The notes under the pieces were generated by a model, which did no database searches, was not told the DNA's origin, and saw only the letters and a program-made list of their open reading frames with translations. From Megaustenia siamemsis (Eukaryota; Mollusca; Gastropoda; Stylommatophora; Ariophantidae), in the NCBI GenBank assembly GCA_032433765.1, contig JAVIAB010000051.1, forward strand, positions 77,003,712 to 77,067,711: a DNA stretch of 64,000 nucleotides. The letters are read 5' to 3'. Positions 34,333 through 44,860 of this stretch are shown piece after piece. Numbering within the stretch: position 1 is the first letter of the stretch; the number at the start of each line of letters is the position of its first letter. Position numbers and translations under genes: made by a program.

Positions 34333-35399
34333 TATATACACAAGGTGCAGGAGAAAAGAGATGATGCTAGGCATCACAAACATATATCGTTTACTCAGCA
34401 GTCGAATATTTCTGTCTATCCAATATTGACAGATTTGGTCACGAGAAAGGGTTCTAAGTAAAACAGCATTCAGCTTAAGACACAAACATGTTGCTACATA
34501 TTATTAACAAACTACTGACAAATCTTGATTGTTTGCTATACCCAGTCTGTCAAGACGTCAAATGCCGTTATCTCAGGTTTATTGCAGCCGAACCGAGTTG
34601 CAGTCCATATTTCAGACCTAGGTACCTCTTAATGCCAACTTGCACCCAACAGTTCTCACGGTAGAAGTCTTATACAATGTAGTTTCCACTACCGTTTGTG
34701 AATAACAACTTCCTTAGGAGGCAGAACGGATCGTGCTTCGCCAAAAACTAGATAACAACACAAGGACAAAACAATCTTTGACCATCCTCTCTTTCACCAT
34801 CTCTATTCTTGTTTAATAAAAGTATATGTGATATATTTTCTCTTTGCCAGTATCGAGAAATTCCAAATAGTCAACTATTTCTCTCAATCTCATTTTAAAC
34901 ACCTCTTTTTAATGCCAGAAACACTACAGAAAACTGTTTATCTCTTATATTTTAACTGCTTTCTTCATTGCACATTTCTCACAAATGTGTGTGCTCTAAA
35001 ATTCGTGTAATTCACGTCCATTCGAGAAGTTAAATTGTTTTATCACTTGTGCCGGTAACATTTCACACCAGATATTGTGAAATTTGTATAAAATGTTCTT
35101 CCCTGGACCACTAACGAAACCAAATATGACTAGCAAAAATAAAAAAAAATGTTTCTTCCCTGGACTACTAATGTACCCAAATATGACTTGCCAAAAAAAA
35201 ATGTAATCAACAAAATTATCAGTTTTATGTGGTACCATTCTCCCCAAAAATGTTTAAAAACGAGACTAATGTAATTAACTCAGGGTATCTCGGCATATTT
35301 ATAAGATGCTAAATTTATAAGATCATTCTTACAGTGTATGGCGTTGGGTTTTAAATTAAGCAGAGGTCTACAAATACGAGTACTAAAATTGAGAATAAT
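33197..35399. other. AT-rich noncoding stretch of the duplicated unit
   Basis: Open frames at 33713-33961 and 33955-34461 recur unchanged at 39952-40664 only because the whole segment is duplicated. They have no recognisable domain, and the second runs through the TA microsatellite. Near 35090-35200 two diverged 60-bp units (TTCCCTGGACTACTAATG) form a tandem pair. Confidence 0.45.
34270..34330. repeat. (TA)n microsatellite
   Basis: About 30 TA units; the counterpart is 40507-40565. Confidence 0.95.
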
Positions 35400-35829
35400 A
35401 ATCATCATCATCATCGTCAACCTCCGCAACGAAGGTTGGCTACCATGGAGCGCCATTCTGCTCTGTCTCTTGCTTTGATGGTGCAGGTTGTCATAGGCTG
35501 ATTTGTCCATCTTTTGTTGTTACTCGTCCATGTTAGTCTTGGTCTGTCTCTTTTACCTTGTATTTTCCCCTCCAGGATTATTTTTAGTAGGCTGTTGTGT
35601 CTTTTAACACGGCCAAAAATCGCATTTGTCTTGTTTGAATTGTGTTTAGTAGTTCTCTTTTCATTTTTAGTTGTTTTAAGACTTCGTCGTTTGTTTTCTT
35701 TTCCTTCATCCAATTCTACCTATTCTTCTATATATCCACATTTGAAAGGCTTCAATTCTCTGTTCTGTTTTCTTGTCTAATGTCCATGTTTCTGCACCAT
35801 ATAGGAATATTGAGAAGATGTAACAATTT
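35400..35829 (-). pseudogene. Family B 3' part, minus strand (left copy)
   Basis: The minus strand reads the last 140 codons or so of family B from the ATGATGATGATGATT tail inward, including IQGKRDRPRLTWTSN and MVANLRCGG. It ends at GATGTAACAATTT (35817-35829), the target duplication at which a plus-strand family B element begins. Confidence 0.88.
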
Positions 35830-37000
35830 TTCCGGTGTCATGGCGGTTGCGTGTAGTCGTTTTTTTTATAATTCGGCAATTGCTGATATATTTAAATGAT
35901 TTACGCGACAGTCTAATTGTGAAATTATGTGTTGCTATTCCCCGTTTGGTGTATTTTTACTTCTGACGTGTGGATGAACTGTGATTACCGATATTTAAGT
36001 GGAATATGATTTATTCTTCTTTGTGGCGTGTGTTCGCGGTTCGATAGGCAAGCACATGGTTCGACAAAAATGTTGTCGGCAAACCTGGTATGTTCAACCC
36101 GTATGTGAAAAGTCTGTGACGGTGGATGGGGCGGAGGAATCAGAAATTATCAATGGCCCAGAAAGCGAAAACAGCAAGGTGTGTGGTACACATGAGGCAT
36201 ATTCAGAACACGAAAGGCGAATATTGGCAGACCACTGTGAAAGAGGTTGGAGCCTCATCACGTACTAGTCCAGAGGAAGCCATGGAGAGGAATTCGAACT
36301 TATTTCGGAGGAAAAATCTTAAAATAAGTACTTGGAATGTTAGGACTCTATATCAAGAAGGGAAATTGGAAAATCTGATTCAAGAAGCAGAACGAATAAA
36401 TATAGATATTTTAGGCATGTCAGAGACAAGATGGAAAGTATGTGGGTACATAGAAGACGAAAAATATACATTTATATACTCAGGAAATACAACAGAACAT
36501 CAAGGGGGGTAGGAATACTGATAAAAAGAGAGCTACAAAAATATATAAGTAACCACTGGACATACAATGATAGGATTATACTACTCAAGTTGAAAGCAAA
36601 ACCATTCGACATAGCAATAATACAGACATATGCACCTACTCAAGACTACACAGATGAACAAATAGAGGCATACTATGAAGACCTAAATAAAGTTATGAAG
36701 CAAGTGAAATCTTCAGACATCTTAATTGTAATGGGTGACATGAACGCTAAAGTAGGAAAAGTTAGATATAAGACCATTATAGGAAATCATGGTTTAGGAA
36801 AAAGAAATGACAGAGGAGAAAGATTAATACAATTCTGTGAAGAAAGCAGGCTGATAATATGTATATGTAACACTTACTTTGAGCAAGAGAAAAGGAAATT
36901 ATACACATGGAAAAGCCCTGGAGATATGAAGAGGAATCAAATAGATTACATAATGATAAAAGAAAGGTTTCGTAACAGCGTAAAGAAAGCCAAAACCTAC
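35830..37000 (+). pseudogene. Family B element, 5' part (left copy, broken)
   Basis: 5' UTR starting TTCCGGTGTCATGGCGG, then an N-terminal frame from 35999 (MEYDLFFFVACVRGS), broken by an inserted base near 36230, and the endonuclease region (ISTWNVRTLYQEGKLENLI, VMGDMNAKVGK, NQIDYIMI). A frame break also lies near 36510. It ends abruptly at 37000 where unrelated repeat sequence starts. The intact counterpart is 42084-44716. Confidence 0.88.
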
Positions 37001-37330
37001 ACGATAGCGTCACACCGAATCGAACTAATCCCCGAACCGATAGCACGCTGTCCGAAAACACTCGAGATAATCCCCGAGGGGTCACCCGCGATCCGCCCCG
37101 ATGTCATGTATAATCTACTAACCTATCACTATCGATCAAGTACACCAAGCGCTCCAAAGTCAGCACACATCAGACATAAACAGGTCACTTCCGGGGTCAC
37201 CGAGACTAGAGGTCAACACCTCGACACGAAATGTCACGGTTAACTCCCCCTGTCTCTCGTGTACATGTGGTGCGCTGCGCACCACACTATATATCTTTGT
37301 TAATTTACCACCTAAATGCGGGTCAAATGC
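37001..37330. mobile_element. Relic related to the 3926-5597 foldback transposon
   Basis: 37155-37320 matches the right arm of the foldback element at about 5415-5570 (CCAAAGTCAGCACACA, CAGGTCACTTCCGGGGTCAC, TATATATCTTTGTTAATTTA). The outermost 16 bp are missing. It directly abuts the broken family B copy. Confidence 0.75.
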
Positions 37331-37804
37331 CTCCTGTTGCCATCACACATTGATGACCCCCCGCAAGTTTTAGACTGACATACAAGTTTTAGAGGTCTCC
37401 ATAGCCAGCACGCTCACTTGATAATAACACGACCCATCCCCCGCAAGTTTTGAGAACCGCTGACATACAAGTTTTAGAACCACTGGTCTCCATATTTGCC
37501 TCCTGTTGCCATCACACACTGATGATAACACGACCCATAAAAGCAAGTTTTAGACCAAGTTTTAGAGGTCTCAAAGCCTACAAGTTTTAGAACCACTGGT
37601 CTCCACACACTTGAGATAAGACGAGGCCGACCACTTGACCACTTGAGATAAGACCACCCGCGCCGACCACCCGCGATAAACGAGGTCACCTGAGATTGCA
37701 CGATACAGGTCACCTGAGATTGCACGATACATGCTGCACGACGAGATTGTGCTGCACGATACATGCCAATGCTGAACGATACTGCACGAAATGTTAAAAT
37801 CCTT
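37331..37804. repeat. Complex interspersed tandem repeats
   Basis: Short motifs recur in mixed order: CCTCCTGTTGCCATCACACA (2x), ACAAGTTTTAGA (several), GAACCACTGGTCTCCA (2x), CACTTGAGATAAGAC (2x), GGTCACCTGAGATTGCACGA (2x), and variants of TGCACGATACATGC. Confidence 0.8.
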
Positions 37805-38692
37805 GCTCAAAACACCCTTCCTTACTACTTACGACACTCTCCAATCTGATTCTTTCGGTAGTGGTGTACTCCTATTTTACTACATTGTTGATGCGCCTTT
37901 GATACTGAGTCCCCTATGACCTCTTTTTTACATAAAATGTGCTCCTAGATTTGGCTAATGTTGTCCGTCCACGTCATTGTCTTTCATGATGGTCTGACAC
38001 ATATTATACAACATCCGGTCGAGTCGCAGCCAGTGCCAGTCTCTAATCTCTATCCTTACACCTGATTACGATCGCTCGCCCGTCCTCCTCGTTATCGTAT
38101 CTCCATTATCGGCCATCCGTACCATTTTTTGGTCCTATCACATGGTCCGGCCCCCTCACTACGCCTCTTCCTTTCACATTTCCCACACTCCACTTTTTAA
38201 ACAGGGAGCCTCAGTGGCTGAGTGGTTAGTGCACTTGCTTCCTGACCTGAAGGGCATGGAGCCTCGGTGGCTGAGTGGTTAGTGCACTTGCTTCCTGACC
38301 TGAAGGGCAGGGAGCCTCGGTGGCTGAGTGGTTAGTGCACTTGCTTCCTGACCTGAAGGGCAGGGAGCCTCGGTGGCTGAGTGGTTAGTGTACTAGCTTC
38401 CTGACCTGAAGGGCCCGGGTTCGATCCCAAGCATTGTCGGATTTTTTTTCCGGACTTACAAGTGACTGAGGGTTCATCCAGCTCTAAAAATGGGTACCAG
38501 AGATTTTTCTGGGAAGTAAAGGCGGCCTGGCGTGATACCGACCAAATCACCAAAATATATGTCGTGGTCATAGAAAAATATGGTCACTAACACCATATTT
38601 AATGTAGATATATCTCTTGCGTATTTTCTTATTGTTTTATCTCTTCCTTCTTGTAGCATTAGTTTATTACTCCAAGACATGCAGTGGAGTAT
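37805..38692 (+). mobile_element. Penelope-like element 3' region with SINE-B insertion
   Basis: 37830-38205 and 38606-38692 match 62070-62454 and 63534-63630, the 3' part of the Penelope-like element that starts at 54 kb. It carries its own SINE-B with four head units. It is truncated at 38692 where the right copy of the 4.5-kb duplication begins. Confidence 0.75.
38206..38605 (+). repeat. SINE-B with 4 tandem tRNA-like heads
   Basis: Four copies of a 53-bp unit (GCCTCGGTGGCTGAGTGGTT core, an A box like tRNA-Ser/Leu), the last followed by the B box GGGTTCGATCCC and the SINE body GGCGGCCTGGCGTGATACCG ending AACACCATATTTAATG. Units 1-3 end before the B box. This is the same locus type as 62455, where the head count is 17. 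Confidence 0.9.
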
Positions 38693-39164
38693 ATATTCTA
38701 AATGCCCCCGGGGGCGCGGGACGAAAAAAAAAATTACTAAAGAAATTACAATGAATCCACAGCCATGAACAGACTGCACGAATATCACGCCAAGTTGGGA
38801 GAATCCAGACGGGAGCGCTGAGCAATCCAAAGGAGCCTTGACAAACCAACACAACACCGGTGTCGCTAGGCGCTAATGTTGACGAGTATATTCAGAGGAG
38901 ATGTGAGAACTTGTGGACTTGTCCGTTGTACAATGTGGATGACCTATCGACTAAATAGCTGCCTCTTTAACTTTTCACCACACTGTCTTTGACCTGCCAC
39001 TTTAACTCTTCATCACACTGTCTTTGACCTGCCACTTTAACTCTTCATTACACTGTCTTTGACCTGCCACTATCGTCTCTACAGACCCCTACTAATTTTT
39101 CCCCTTTTAACCCCCCCCCCCACACACAAAATTAAAATAAAATTGGAGCACAGGTTACAAAGAG

Positions 39165-39421
39165 GAGCCGCGATAGCTCAGTGGTTAGTGAACTGGACTA
39201 CAAAGGACAAGGGGTAGGGTTCGATCCCAACCGACGGCTTCCGGGTTCACCCAGCCTTAAATGGGTACCAGATTTTTTTCTGGAAAAGTAAAGCGGCATG
39301 GGCGTAATACCGACCACATTACCCCAAAAAATCATGTGCTGAAGGTCTGTAAAATTTATGGTCTCTAACACCATATTCCCTATACGCCACTTGGCGTGAC
39401 GGGGGTACTTTACTTTTTTTA
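39165..39421 (+). repeat. SINE-A, full length (duplicated copy)
   Basis: Identical or nearly so to 32926-33182, carried along by the segmental duplication. Confidence 0.92.
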
Positions 39422-40504
39422 CAGGTTACAAAGAAACATTTTCTAAACCTCTTTATTGAGTGCTATTTTCTTAAAATTATTTCATGTCTTACCCACACAT
39501 TTTTTGGTATCATTCCCACTTCTGTGATGTACAATATTGATTTTTTTCCCCACATTTTCATGCACGTCTTGACAATGATATAATAATTCATGTAAACTTG
39601 TCTCTTGGAATATGTCCTTTAATATTTAAGTTCTTGTTACATTTCTCACCTCATCCGGGGCATGCTGCCTGTGGATTTCAGCACTGATGGACACGTCATG
39701 AATAATATATATCCATTGGGCTCTGAATGCCAATCAACCCCGCAGTGTACATGTCAAGGCGGCTTACAGACATCCGAACTTGTCGAGCAAACATGTGGAA
39801 TTGTACTTTAGAATCTTGTCCCAAGAAAGACAAGCGACAGACAAATTATTGGCCTTTTATGAAGATCCTCTGCTAACAGGTTTAATTTATGAAGATAAAT
39901 AAAGCCCTTATACAATATGATGATAAACTAAAGGAAAAGTGATGTAGATGAATGAATAAGAAGAAGAAGGAGATAAAAATGGTTCTTCGTTTTTTTTCTG
40001 TTCTTGTTTGTCTGTCAATTTTTCCGAGTGCTAACACATACTTCTTTGTTCTATTATTCCCTATTATCGCCTCGGAGGTTCCCTATATAATAATATTTAT
40101 TTATTATTATTTGTATCCAGGTAAAAATGGCATTTGTCAGTTTACAACCAGAATTAGGTCACCTCTACAATTCCTACCAATCACACAAATAAAGTGCTGA
40201 AAACATTTATTTCCTGGGCTTTCCTCACATTTCTTGGTGGTACCATTTTAATTGACATTAAAGGGAGCGAGCCGGCCTTTTTATTTATTTTTTTACTTCG
40301 CACTACGCCCCAGCGACATGTATACGTTTTTTTCTATCCATTTCTTAGACAGGCTGAGAAAACAATCAGTGTCGGATACACCTTGTGGTGTCTTGCTAAG
40401 CAAGAACAACGCATTATCATTTGTACGATCCACAGACATTCCTCGTCGATCACCTTAAGTCTGATACTTTCTGTTTCCGCTGCTCTTCTCTTGCTTGCCC
40501 TTGG

Positions 40505-40567
<63 letters not shown>

Positions 40568-41649
40568 TATATACACAAGGTGCAGGAGAAAAGAGATGAT
40601 GCTAGGCATCACAAACATATATCGTTTACTCAGCAGTCGAATATTTCTGTCTATCCAATATTGACAGATTTGGTCACGAGAAAGGGTTCTAAGTAAAACA
40701 GCATTCAGCTTAAGACACAAACATGTTGCTACATATTATTAACAAACTACTGACAAATCTTGATTGTTTGCTATACCCAGTCTGTCAAGACGTCAAATGC
40801 CGTTAGCTCAGGTTTATTGCAGCCGAACCGAGTTGCAGTCCATATTTCAGACCTAGGTACCTCTTAGACCTAGGTACCTCTTAATGCCAACTTGCACCCA
40901 ACAGTTCTCACGGTAGAAGTCTTATACAATGTAGTTTCCACTACCGTTTGTGAATAACAACTTCCTTAGGAGGCAGAACGGATCGTGCTTCGCCAAAAAC
41001 TAGATAACAACACAAGGACAAAACAATCTTTGACCATCCTCTCTTTCACCATCTCTATTCTTGTTTAATAAAAGTATATGTGATATATTTTCTCTTTGCC
41101 AGTATCGAGAAATTCCAAATAGTCAACTATTTCTCTCAATCTCATTTTAAACACCTCTTTTTAATGCCAGAAACACTACAGAAAACTGTTTATCTCTTAT
41201 ATTTTAACTGCTTTCTTCATTGCACATTTCTCACAAATGCGTGTGCTCTAAAATTCGTGTAATTCACGTCCATTCGAGAAGTTAAATTGTTTTATCACTT
41301 GTGCCGGTAACATTTCACACCAGATATTGTGAAATTTGTTTAAAATGTTACTTCCCTGGACCACTAACGAAACCAAATATGACTAGCAAAAATAAAAAAA
41401 AATGTTTCTTCCCTGGACTACTAATGTACCCAAATATGACTTGCCAAAAAAAAATGTAATCAACAAAATTATCAGTTTTATGTGGTACCATTCTCCCCAA
41501 AAATGTTTAAGAACGAGACTAATGTAATTAACTCAGGGTATCTCGGCATATTTATAAGATGCTAAATTTATAAGATCATTCTTACAGTGTATGGCGTTGG
41601 GTTTTAAATTAAGCAGAGGTCTACAAATACGAGTACTAAAATTGAGAAT
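39422..41649. other. AT-rich noncoding stretch (right copy)
   Basis: Counterpart of 33197-35399; the same remarks apply. A 17-bp stretch (AGACCTAGGTACCTCTT) is doubled near 40850-40885 only in this copy. Confidence 0.45.
40507..40565. repeat. (TA)n microsatellite
   Basis: About 29 TA units. Confidence 0.95.
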
Positions 41650-42083
41650 AATAATCATCATCATCATCGTCAACCTCCGCAACGAAGGTTGGCTACCATG
41701 GAGCGCCATTCTGCTCTGTCTCTTGCTTTGATGGTGCAGGTTGTCATAGGCTGATTTGTCCATCTTTTGTTGTTACTCGTCCATGTTAGTCTTGGTCTGT
41801 CTCTTTTACCTTGTATTTTCCCCTCCAGGATTATTTTTAGTAGGCTGTTGTGTCTTTTAACACGGCCCAAAAATCGCATTTGTCTTGTTTGAATTGTGTT
41901 TAGTAGTTCTCTTTTCATTTTTAGTTGTTTTAAGACTTCGTCGTTTGTTTTCTTTTCCTTCATCCAATTCTACCTATTCTTCTATATATCCACATTTGAA
42001 AGGCTTCAATTCTCTGTTCTGTTTTCTTGTCTAATGTCCATGTTTCTGCACCATATAGGAATATTGAGAAGATGTAACAATTT
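41650..42083 (-). pseudogene. Older family B element, minus strand, 3' part
   Basis: 3' portion of an antisense family B element, interrupted at GATGTAACAATTT by the plus-strand B element; it continues at 44717-46858. An open frame (41670-41963) covers the terminal domain with MKEKKTNDEVLKQLKMKREL. Confidence 0.9.
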
Positions 42084-42252
42084 TTCCGGTGTCATGGCGG
42101 TTGCGTGTAGTCGTTTTTTTTATAATTCGGCAATTGCTGATATATTTAAATGATTTACGCGACAGTCTAATTGTGAAATTATGTGTTGCTATTCCCCGTT
42201 TGGTGTATTTTTACTTCTGACGTGTGGATGAACTGTGATTACCGATATTTAA

Positions 42253-43455
42253 GTGGAATATGATTTATTCTTCTTTGTGGCGTGTGTTCGCGGTTCGATA
42301 GGCAAGCACATGGTTCGACAAAAATGTTGTCGGCAAACCTGGTATGTTCAACCCGTATGTGAAAAGTCTGTGACGGTGGATGGGGCGGAGGAATCAGAAA
42401 TTATCAATGGCCCAGAAAGCGAAAACAGCAAGGTGTGTGGTACACATGAGGCATATTCAGAACACGAAAGGCGAATATTGCAGACCACTGTGAAAGAGGT
42501 TGGAGCCTCATCACGTACTAGTCCAGAGGAAGCCATGGAGAGGAATTCGAACTTATTTCGGAGGAAAGATCTTAAAATAAGTACTTGGAATGTTAGGACT
42601 CTATATCAAGAAGGGAAATTGGAAAATCTGATTCAAGAAGCAGAACGAATAAATATAGATATTTTAGGCATGTCAGAGACAAGATGGAAAGTATGTGGGT
42701 ACATAGAAGACGAAAAATATACATTTATATACTCAGGAAACACAACAGAACATCAATGGGTGGTAGGAATACTGATAAAAAGAGAGCTACAAAAATATAT
42801 AAGTAACCACTGGACATACAATGATAGGATTATACTACTCAAGTTGAAAGCAAAACCATTCGACATAGCAATAATACAGACATATGCACCTACTCAAGAC
42901 TACACAGATGAACAAATAGAGGCATACTATGAAGACCTAAATAAAGTTATGAAGCAAGTGAAATCTTCAGACATCTTGATTGTAATGGGTGACATGAACG
43001 CTAAAGTAGGAAAAGGTAGATATAAGACAATTATAGGAAATCATGGTTTAGGAAAAAGAAATGACAGAGGAGAAAGATTAATACAATTCTGTGAAGAAAG
43101 CAGGCTGATAATATGTATATGTAACACTTACTTTGAGCAAGAGAAAAGGAAATTATACACATGGAAAAGCCCTGGAGATATGAAGAGGAATCAAATAGAT
43201 TACATAATGATAAAAGAAAGGTTTCGTAACAGCGTAAAGAAAGCCAAAACCTACCCAGGAGCAGATATCAATTCAGATCACAAGATAGAGATGATACAGG
43301 AACTAGAAGATTTTGGCATTGAAGTGATTACAGACATATGCAACGATATATACCACACAGGAAACATACCAAATCAACTAAAAACATCAACTTTCATTGC
43401 ATTGCCTAAAAAGAATGGTGCAGTTGAATGCAGTGACTTTACAACAATAAGCTAA
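42253..43455 (+). CDS. Family B endonuclease ORF fused to early RT segment by deletion
   Basis: 400 residues. Residues 1-105 are an N-terminal extension of unknown function (MEYDLFFFVACVRGS; Cys-rich near RQKCCRQTW). Residues 110-345 are an APE-type endonuclease with ISTWNVRTLYQEGK, ILGMSETRW, QTYAPTQDY, VMGDMNAKVGKG, NQIDYIMI and the terminal GADINSDH. The frame then jumps directly to KIEMIQELEDFGIEVI, which belongs just before RT, and stops at 43453. Compared with family E, which has about 260 residues between these points, a large in-frame deletion is inferred. The start is the first ATG after the 5' UTR. The enzyme would nick target DNA to prime reverse transcription. Confidence 0.8.
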   Translation: MEYDLFFFVACVRGSIGKHMVRQKCCRQTWYVQPVCEKSVTVDGAEESEIINGPESENSKVCGTHEAYSEHERRILQTTVKEVGASSRTSPEEAMERNSNLFRRKDLKISTWNVRTLYQEGKLENLIQEAERINIDILGMSETRWKVCGYIEDEKYTFIYSGNTTEHQWVVGILIKRELQKYISNHWTYNDRIILLKLKAKPFDIAIIQTYAPTQDYTDEQIEAYYEDLNKVMKQVKSSDILIVMGDMNAKVGKGRYKTIIGNHGLGKRNDRGERLIQFCEESRLIICICNTYFEQEKRKLYTWKSPGDMKRNQIDYIMIKERFRNSVKKAKTYPGADINSDHKIEMIQELEDFGIEVITDICNDIYHTGNIPNQLKTSTFIALPKKNGAVECSDFTTIS

Positions 43456-44716
43456 ATGAGCCATGTTACAAAAATCTTGCTAAAAGTTATACAAGGAAGG
43501 ATTCAGAATAAAATCAATACTGAATTAGATGAGCAGCAATTTGGATTTAGGAAAATTAGCGGGACAAAAAGAAGCCATATTCTGCATGAGAACATTAATC
43601 GAAAAATAGACAGAAGTAAACAAACCAATATATGCCTGCTTCATAGACTACACCAAAGCTTTTGATAGAGTACACTACAAACAACATATAGAATGTCTAA
43701 AAGAGATACATCTATATGACATGGACAAACGACTAATATGCAATCTATACTGGGAGCAAACAGCAATAATAAAATATAACAAAGAGAATTCTACACCCAT
43801 TGATATAAAAAGAGGAGTAAGAAAGGGATGCATCCTATCAACAAACTTGTTCAATCTATACACTTAGCAAATCTTTAAAAACATCATAGAGATGCCAGGC
43901 CTATAAATTAATGGAAAGATAATCATTAACCTAAGATACGCTGATGATACTGTACTACTAGCAGAAAATCCTAAAGATCTACAACAATTACTTAATGAAA
44001 TAAACATGACAAGCAAAAAATATGGACTAGATATGCATATCAAAAAGACTAAAACTATGATCATAAATAAAGAAGATACTCAAAACTCACAAGTGGATAT
44101 CAAAATAGAAGGAATAGACCTGGAGACAGTTCAGAACTACCACTATCTTGGACATACTATAACCAGTGATGGAAAATGTACACCTGAAATAAACAAAAGA
44201 ATAGGAATGGCAAAAAGTAATTTTAATGTCACGAAGAACATACTAACATCAAAACAAATAACACTAGGGCTAAAACTAAGAATAGCAAAATGTTACATCT
44301 TCTCAATATTCCTATATAGTGCAGAAACATGTACATTAGACAAGAAAACAGAACAGAGAATTGAAGCCTTTGTAATGTGGATATATAGAAGAATAGGTAG
44401 AATTGGATGGAAGGAAAAGAAAACAAACGATGAAGTCTTAAAACAACTAAAAATGAAAAGAGAACTACTAAGCACAAATCATACAAGACAAATGCGATTT
44501 TAGGGCCATGTTAAAAGACACAACAGCCTACTAATAGTTATTCTGGAGGGGAAAATAAAAGGTAAAAGAGGCAGAGGCAGACCAAGACTAACATGGACGA
44601 GTAACATCAAAAGATGGACAAATCAGCCTATGACAACCTGCACCATCAAAGCAAGAGATAGAGCAGAATGGCGCTCCATGGTAGCCAACCTTCGTTGCGG
44701 AGAAGGCACTCGAGAT
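43456..44716 (+). pseudogene. Family B RT and C-terminal domain, frameshifted
   Basis: Continues the ORF in several frames. SHVTKILLKVIQGRIQNKIN and EQQFGFRKISG are followed by a shift, then IDYTKAFDRV-like residues, an RRGVRKGCILS-type box, LRYADDTVLLAENP near 43930-43970, and YHYLGHTITSDGKC. The C-terminal MWIYRRIGRIGWKEKKTN region is open to 44503, with the basic GKRGRGRPRLTW segment and MVANLRCGEGT in the next frame. The catalytic YADD is intact. Breaks at about 43566, 43866 and 44501 inactivate it. Confidence 0.88.
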
Positions 44717-44860
44717 GATGTAACAATTTGCTATTCTTAGTTTTAGCCCTGGTGTTATTTGTTTTGATGTTAGTATGTTCTTCAGGGCATTAAAATTACT
44801 TTTTGCCATTCCTATTCTTATGTTTATTTCAGTTGTACATTTTCCATCACTAGTTTAGTA

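Larger units (their letters stand above)
32488..37000. repeat. Direct 4.5-kb segmental duplication, left copy
   Basis: Nearly identical to 38693-43254. Differences are the TA run length, one extra 34-bp minisatellite unit and one 17-bp repeat in the right copy, a few substitutions and single-base indels. The left flank (32005-32487) is continuous with the RNase H element, so this copy keeps the original left context. Its right edge stops inside a family B endonuclease coding region. Confidence 0.95.
38693..43254. repeat. Direct 4.5-kb segmental duplication, right copy
   Basis: Partner of 32488-37000. Its left edge lies abruptly against SINE-B/Penelope sequence, while its right edge continues naturally into the rest of the family B element, so this copy keeps the original right context. 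Confidence 0.95.
42084..44716 (+). mobile_element. Non-LTR retrotransposon family B, with both ends, inserted in an older B
   Basis: A 2.6-kb element with both ends: 5' TTCCGGTGTCATGGCGG and a decayed triplet tail ACTCGAGAT. A perfect 13-bp target duplication GATGTAACAATTT flanks it (42071-42083 and 44717-44729), and the antisense host B is continuous if it is removed. It has a 170-bp 5' UTR. It lacks the stretch between endonuclease and RT (an estimated 200 codons or more), so it is probably not autonomous. Confidence 0.9.

Noticed and set aside
33713..34461. Two open frames that recur at 39952-40664, considered as a conserved gene
   Set aside because: They recur only because the whole segment is duplicated, one runs through a TA microsatellite, and they show no domain.
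38206..38420. Heads with A box considered as a cluster of true tRNA genes
   Set aside because: Only the last unit has a B box, none folds into a full cloverleaf by eye, and a SINE body follows.
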